DNA of 32,338 nucleotides from an uncultured bacterium (GTDB lineage Bacteria > Bacillota > Clostridia > Oscillospirales > Acutalibacteraceae). Each line of letters opens with the position of its first letter. Positions within the stretch are counted from its first letter, which is position 1. Location: contig CASFDQ010000061.1 of NCBI GenBank assembly GCA_949293385.1, positions 1 to 32,338 on the forward strand, in the 5' to 3' direction. Below, piece by piece: positions 30,557 to 32,338 of the stretch. The position numbers were made by a program, and so were the translations under genes. The notes beneath the pieces are model-generated. The model made no database searches and was not told the origin of the DNA. It saw nothing but the letters and a program-made list of their open reading frames with translations.

Positions 30557-32032
30557 ATGTTTGAAAGAATAACGCCCGAGCAGGCAGGAATAAGCTCCCG
30601 AAAGGTCGTAAGGCTTATCGATACCCTTAACAGAAGAGGACTCGCGACCCACAGTCTCCTTCTTATGAAGGGGGATAAGCTTTTTGCCGAAGCCTACTGG
30701 GCTCCCTTTAATAAGGACTTTTGTCACAGAATGTACAGTCAGACCAAAAGCTTCGTCGGTGTTGCTATCGGCCTGTTGGAGCAGGACGGTCTTATCGACC
30801 TCGACCGACCGGTGCACGAATATTTCGAGGGACGCTTCGATAAGGAAAAGCTTACCAAAGAGATAAGCGAGGTAACCGTTCGCAATATGCTTATGATGCA
30901 TACCTCGGGTGAGCCTTCCTGGTGGTTTACCTCCGACGCCCCCGACAGAACGAAATTCTATTTTGAAAACCCCTACCCCAAGCGCCCCACCGCCACCCAT
31001 TGGCAGTACGACAGCGCGGGAAGTCAGGTTCTTTCCTCCCTTGTTGAAAAGATAAGCGGAAAGCCCCTTTTCGAGTTTTTGACCGAGCGCATCTTCGGTC
31101 ATCTCGGAACCTTTAAGACCGCATCTATGCTCAAGACCCGCAACGGCGACACCTGGGGCGATTCGGCAATGCTCTGTACCCTCCGCGACCTTGCCTCCTT
31201 CGGCCGCTTTTGTATGAAGAAGGGCGAGTGGGACGGAAAGCATATCGTGAATAAGGACTATATGACCAAGGCTACGACTCCGCAGGTCTCTAACTTCCTC
31301 GGTAATCACCCTGCAAACTCCTACGGCTACGGCTATCAGATATGGATAACCGAGCAGGAGGGCTTCTCTTTTAACGGAATGGGCTGTCAGTATACTATCT
31401 GCCTGCCGAAAAAGGACCTTCTTTTCTGTATAAATTCCGATAATCAGGGAACGGCTGAGGCCACCGACATAATCTTTAACGCCTTTTTCGACTTTATCGC
31501 CGACGAAATGGCCGACGCTCCCATAGCTGCCGACCCTGAGGGCGAAAAGCTCCTTGCCGAGGCCGAGAAGGGTCAGAGCCTCCGCTTTATGAAGGGCGAA
31601 AAGGAAACGGCCTTTGCTAAGGAAATTTCGGGTAAGAAATTTATCTGCGGTAAAAATAAAATGGGCATAACCGAATTTACCCTTACCTTCGATGGTGACG
31701 AGGGCATATTTGCTTACACTAACGAGCAGGGTGAAAAGGAAATTCGCTTCGGTATGGGTAAAAACGTCTTCGGAAAATTCCCTCAGCTCGGCTACTACGG
31801 CGACTACGGCGGAATCGAGACCACCGACGGCTCTATGTATGACTGCGCCGCCTCGGCAGGCTGGATGGAGGAAAGAAAGCTTATCTTAAACGTTCAGATA
31901 ATCGACCGCTATTTCGGAAATATGTTTGCCGAATTCTCCTTTAAGGAGGACTGCGTTTTCCTCTTTATGAAGCGAACCGCCGAAAACTTCCTCAACGAAT
32001 ACGAAGGCACCGCCATTGCGACCCAAGAATAA
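30557..32032 (+). CDS. Beta-lactamase-fold serine hydrolase (class C/PBP4*-like)
   Basis: This 491-residue protein belongs to the beta-lactamase/penicillin-binding-protein superfamily (Pfam Beta-lactamase type). The catalytic S-x-x-K is SQTK (61-64). The second motif, normally Y-x-N, reads YDS (151-153), so Asn is replaced by Ser. The local MHTSG turn (about 115) and a late GMGCQ element fit the fold. Family members include esterases, D-amino-acid hydrolases and peptidases; true beta-lactam resistance is unlikely. No signal peptide or lipobox is present, so a cytoplasmic role is inferred. The C-terminal ~150 residues form a beta-rich extra domain. GCAAGGAGGT directly before ATG 30557 rules out the in-frame TTG at 30530. 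Confidence 0.88.
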   Translation: MFERITPEQAGISSRKVVRLIDTLNRRGLATHSLLLMKGDKLFAEAYWAPFNKDFCHRMYSQTKSFVGVAIGLLEQDGLIDLDRPVHEYFEGRFDKEKLTKEISEVTVRNMLMMHTSGEPSWWFTSDAPDRTKFYFENPYPKRPTATHWQYDSAGSQVLSSLVEKISGKPLFEFLTERIFGHLGTFKTASMLKTRNGDTWGDSAMLCTLRDLASFGRFCMKKGEWDGKHIVNKDYMTKATTPQVSNFLGNHPANSYGYGYQIWITEQEGFSFNGMGCQYTICLPKKDLLFCINSDNQGTAEATDIIFNAFFDFIADEMADAPIAADPEGEKLLAEAEKGQSLRFMKGEKETAFAKEISGKKFICGKNKMGITEFTLTFDGDEGIFAYTNEQGEKEIRFGMGKNVFGKFPQLGYYGDYGGIETTDGSMYDCAASAGWMEERKLILNVQIIDRYFGNMFAEFSFKEDCVFLFMKRTAENFLNEYEGTAIATQE

Positions 32033-32069
32033 AAAAATCCCCTCCGCACCCGTTGCGGAGGGGATTTTT
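32033..32069 (+). terminator. Strong terminator after the serine hydrolase gene
   Basis: A 16-bp stem (32033-32048 with 32054-32069), including ATCCCCTCCGCA and its complement, closes a 5-base loop and ends in TTTTT. It starts at the base following the stop codon. Confidence 0.95.
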
Positions 32070-32338
32070 CAGTGGACAGTGGACAGAGTAACGCCTTCGG
32101 CGTGAGTAGCGCTACGCGCGAGTAAAAAGAGTTACGGATACCGAAACCGTAAATATATACGGATACGATAAAATGAGGCCATCACCCGACGGGTCATTCT
32201 GAGCCTGTCGAAATTTTGCGACGATGAGATTCCGTCACCTACGGTGCCGCCCTTACGGGTTCGACAGGCTCAGAATGACCCATTGTCGCTTGCATAGCCG
32301 CAGGCGGGATCTCGTCGGCGCACAAAACAAAAATTTCT
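32070..32338 (+). repeat. Composite intergenic repeat, copy B (runs to the window edge)
   Basis: Begins with AGTGGAC-AGTGGAC units, then the mini-hairpin module (32085-32162, 74 of 78 identical to copy A), then the interleaved inverted-repeat module (32188-32289). In this copy the main inverted repeat is perfect over 22 bp (32191-32212 with 32260-32281), whereas the second pair of arms is partly lost. Orientation is the same as copy A. No gene is supported here. Confidence 0.85.

Overview
The window looks like a chromosomal segment of a Gram-positive Clostridia bacterium, probably an Oscillospirales/Ruminococcaceae-type gut commensal. The clues are Firmicutes-style Shine-Dalgarno sites (AGGAGGTGAT variants), frequent TTG/GTG starts, near-consensus TTGACA-17-TATAAT promoters, an origin-proximal gene set (parA-parB-serS and mnmE-mnmG-rsmG with a second ParB), and intracellular host-glycan hydrolases. 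The genus cannot be fixed from sequence alone. I saw no tRNA, rRNA or CRISPR array.

Layout. 1-3.1 kb: tail of an unknown gene, a terminator, then parA-parB-serS (+). 3.1-3.57 kb: a composite non-coding repeat that recurs at the right end of the window (32.08-32.34 kb). 3.58-8.75 kb: three glycoside hydrolases (GH20-like, GH16-like, GH95 fucosidase), none with a signal peptide. 8.8-9.8 kb: a two-gene minus-strand unit (zinc-ribbon protein plus four-helix membrane protein). 9.96-14.87 kb: mnmE-mnmG-rsmG-parB2/noc-like (+), every gene with a non-ATG start. 14.9-15.06 kb: a string of small hairpins with GAA-type loops. 15.109-17.457 kb: an AT-rich insert bounded by 27-bp imperfect inverted repeats, carrying an unknown coiled-coil-like protein (-) under a palindromic operator and an AAA+/DUF4143 ATPase (+) under a perfect consensus promoter. 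17.46-20.2 kb: MATE exporter (-), ZIP metal transporter (+), small PQY-tailed membrane protein (+). 20.2-20.8 kb: a decayed sugar isomerase and a 35-residue Asn/Gln/Lys peptide whose ribosome-binding site is locked in a hairpin. 20.9-29.1 kb: a minus-strand run rlmB - degenerate P-type-ATPase-like membrane protein - O-antigen-ligase-like protein - metG - tatD - GtrB-like glycosyltransferase. 29.25-32.03 kb: enolase and a beta-lactamase-fold hydrolase (+), then a terminator and the second copy of the composite repeat.

How it fits together. The housekeeping genes cover chromosome partitioning (parA/parB and the ParB paralogue), tRNA wobble modification (mnmE/mnmG), 16S and 23S rRNA methylation (rsmG, rlmB), aminoacylation (serS, metG) and glycolysis (eno). 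The accessory content is a cytoplasmic glycan-breakdown cassette and an envelope group (ligase-like, lipid-linked sugar transferase, pseudo-ATPase). The most unusual items are the inverted-repeat-bounded insert beside the hairpin array, the P-type-ATPase-like protein lacking all the family's catalytic signatures, the composite repeat with interleaved inverted arms, and the peptide with a sequestered ribosome-binding site.
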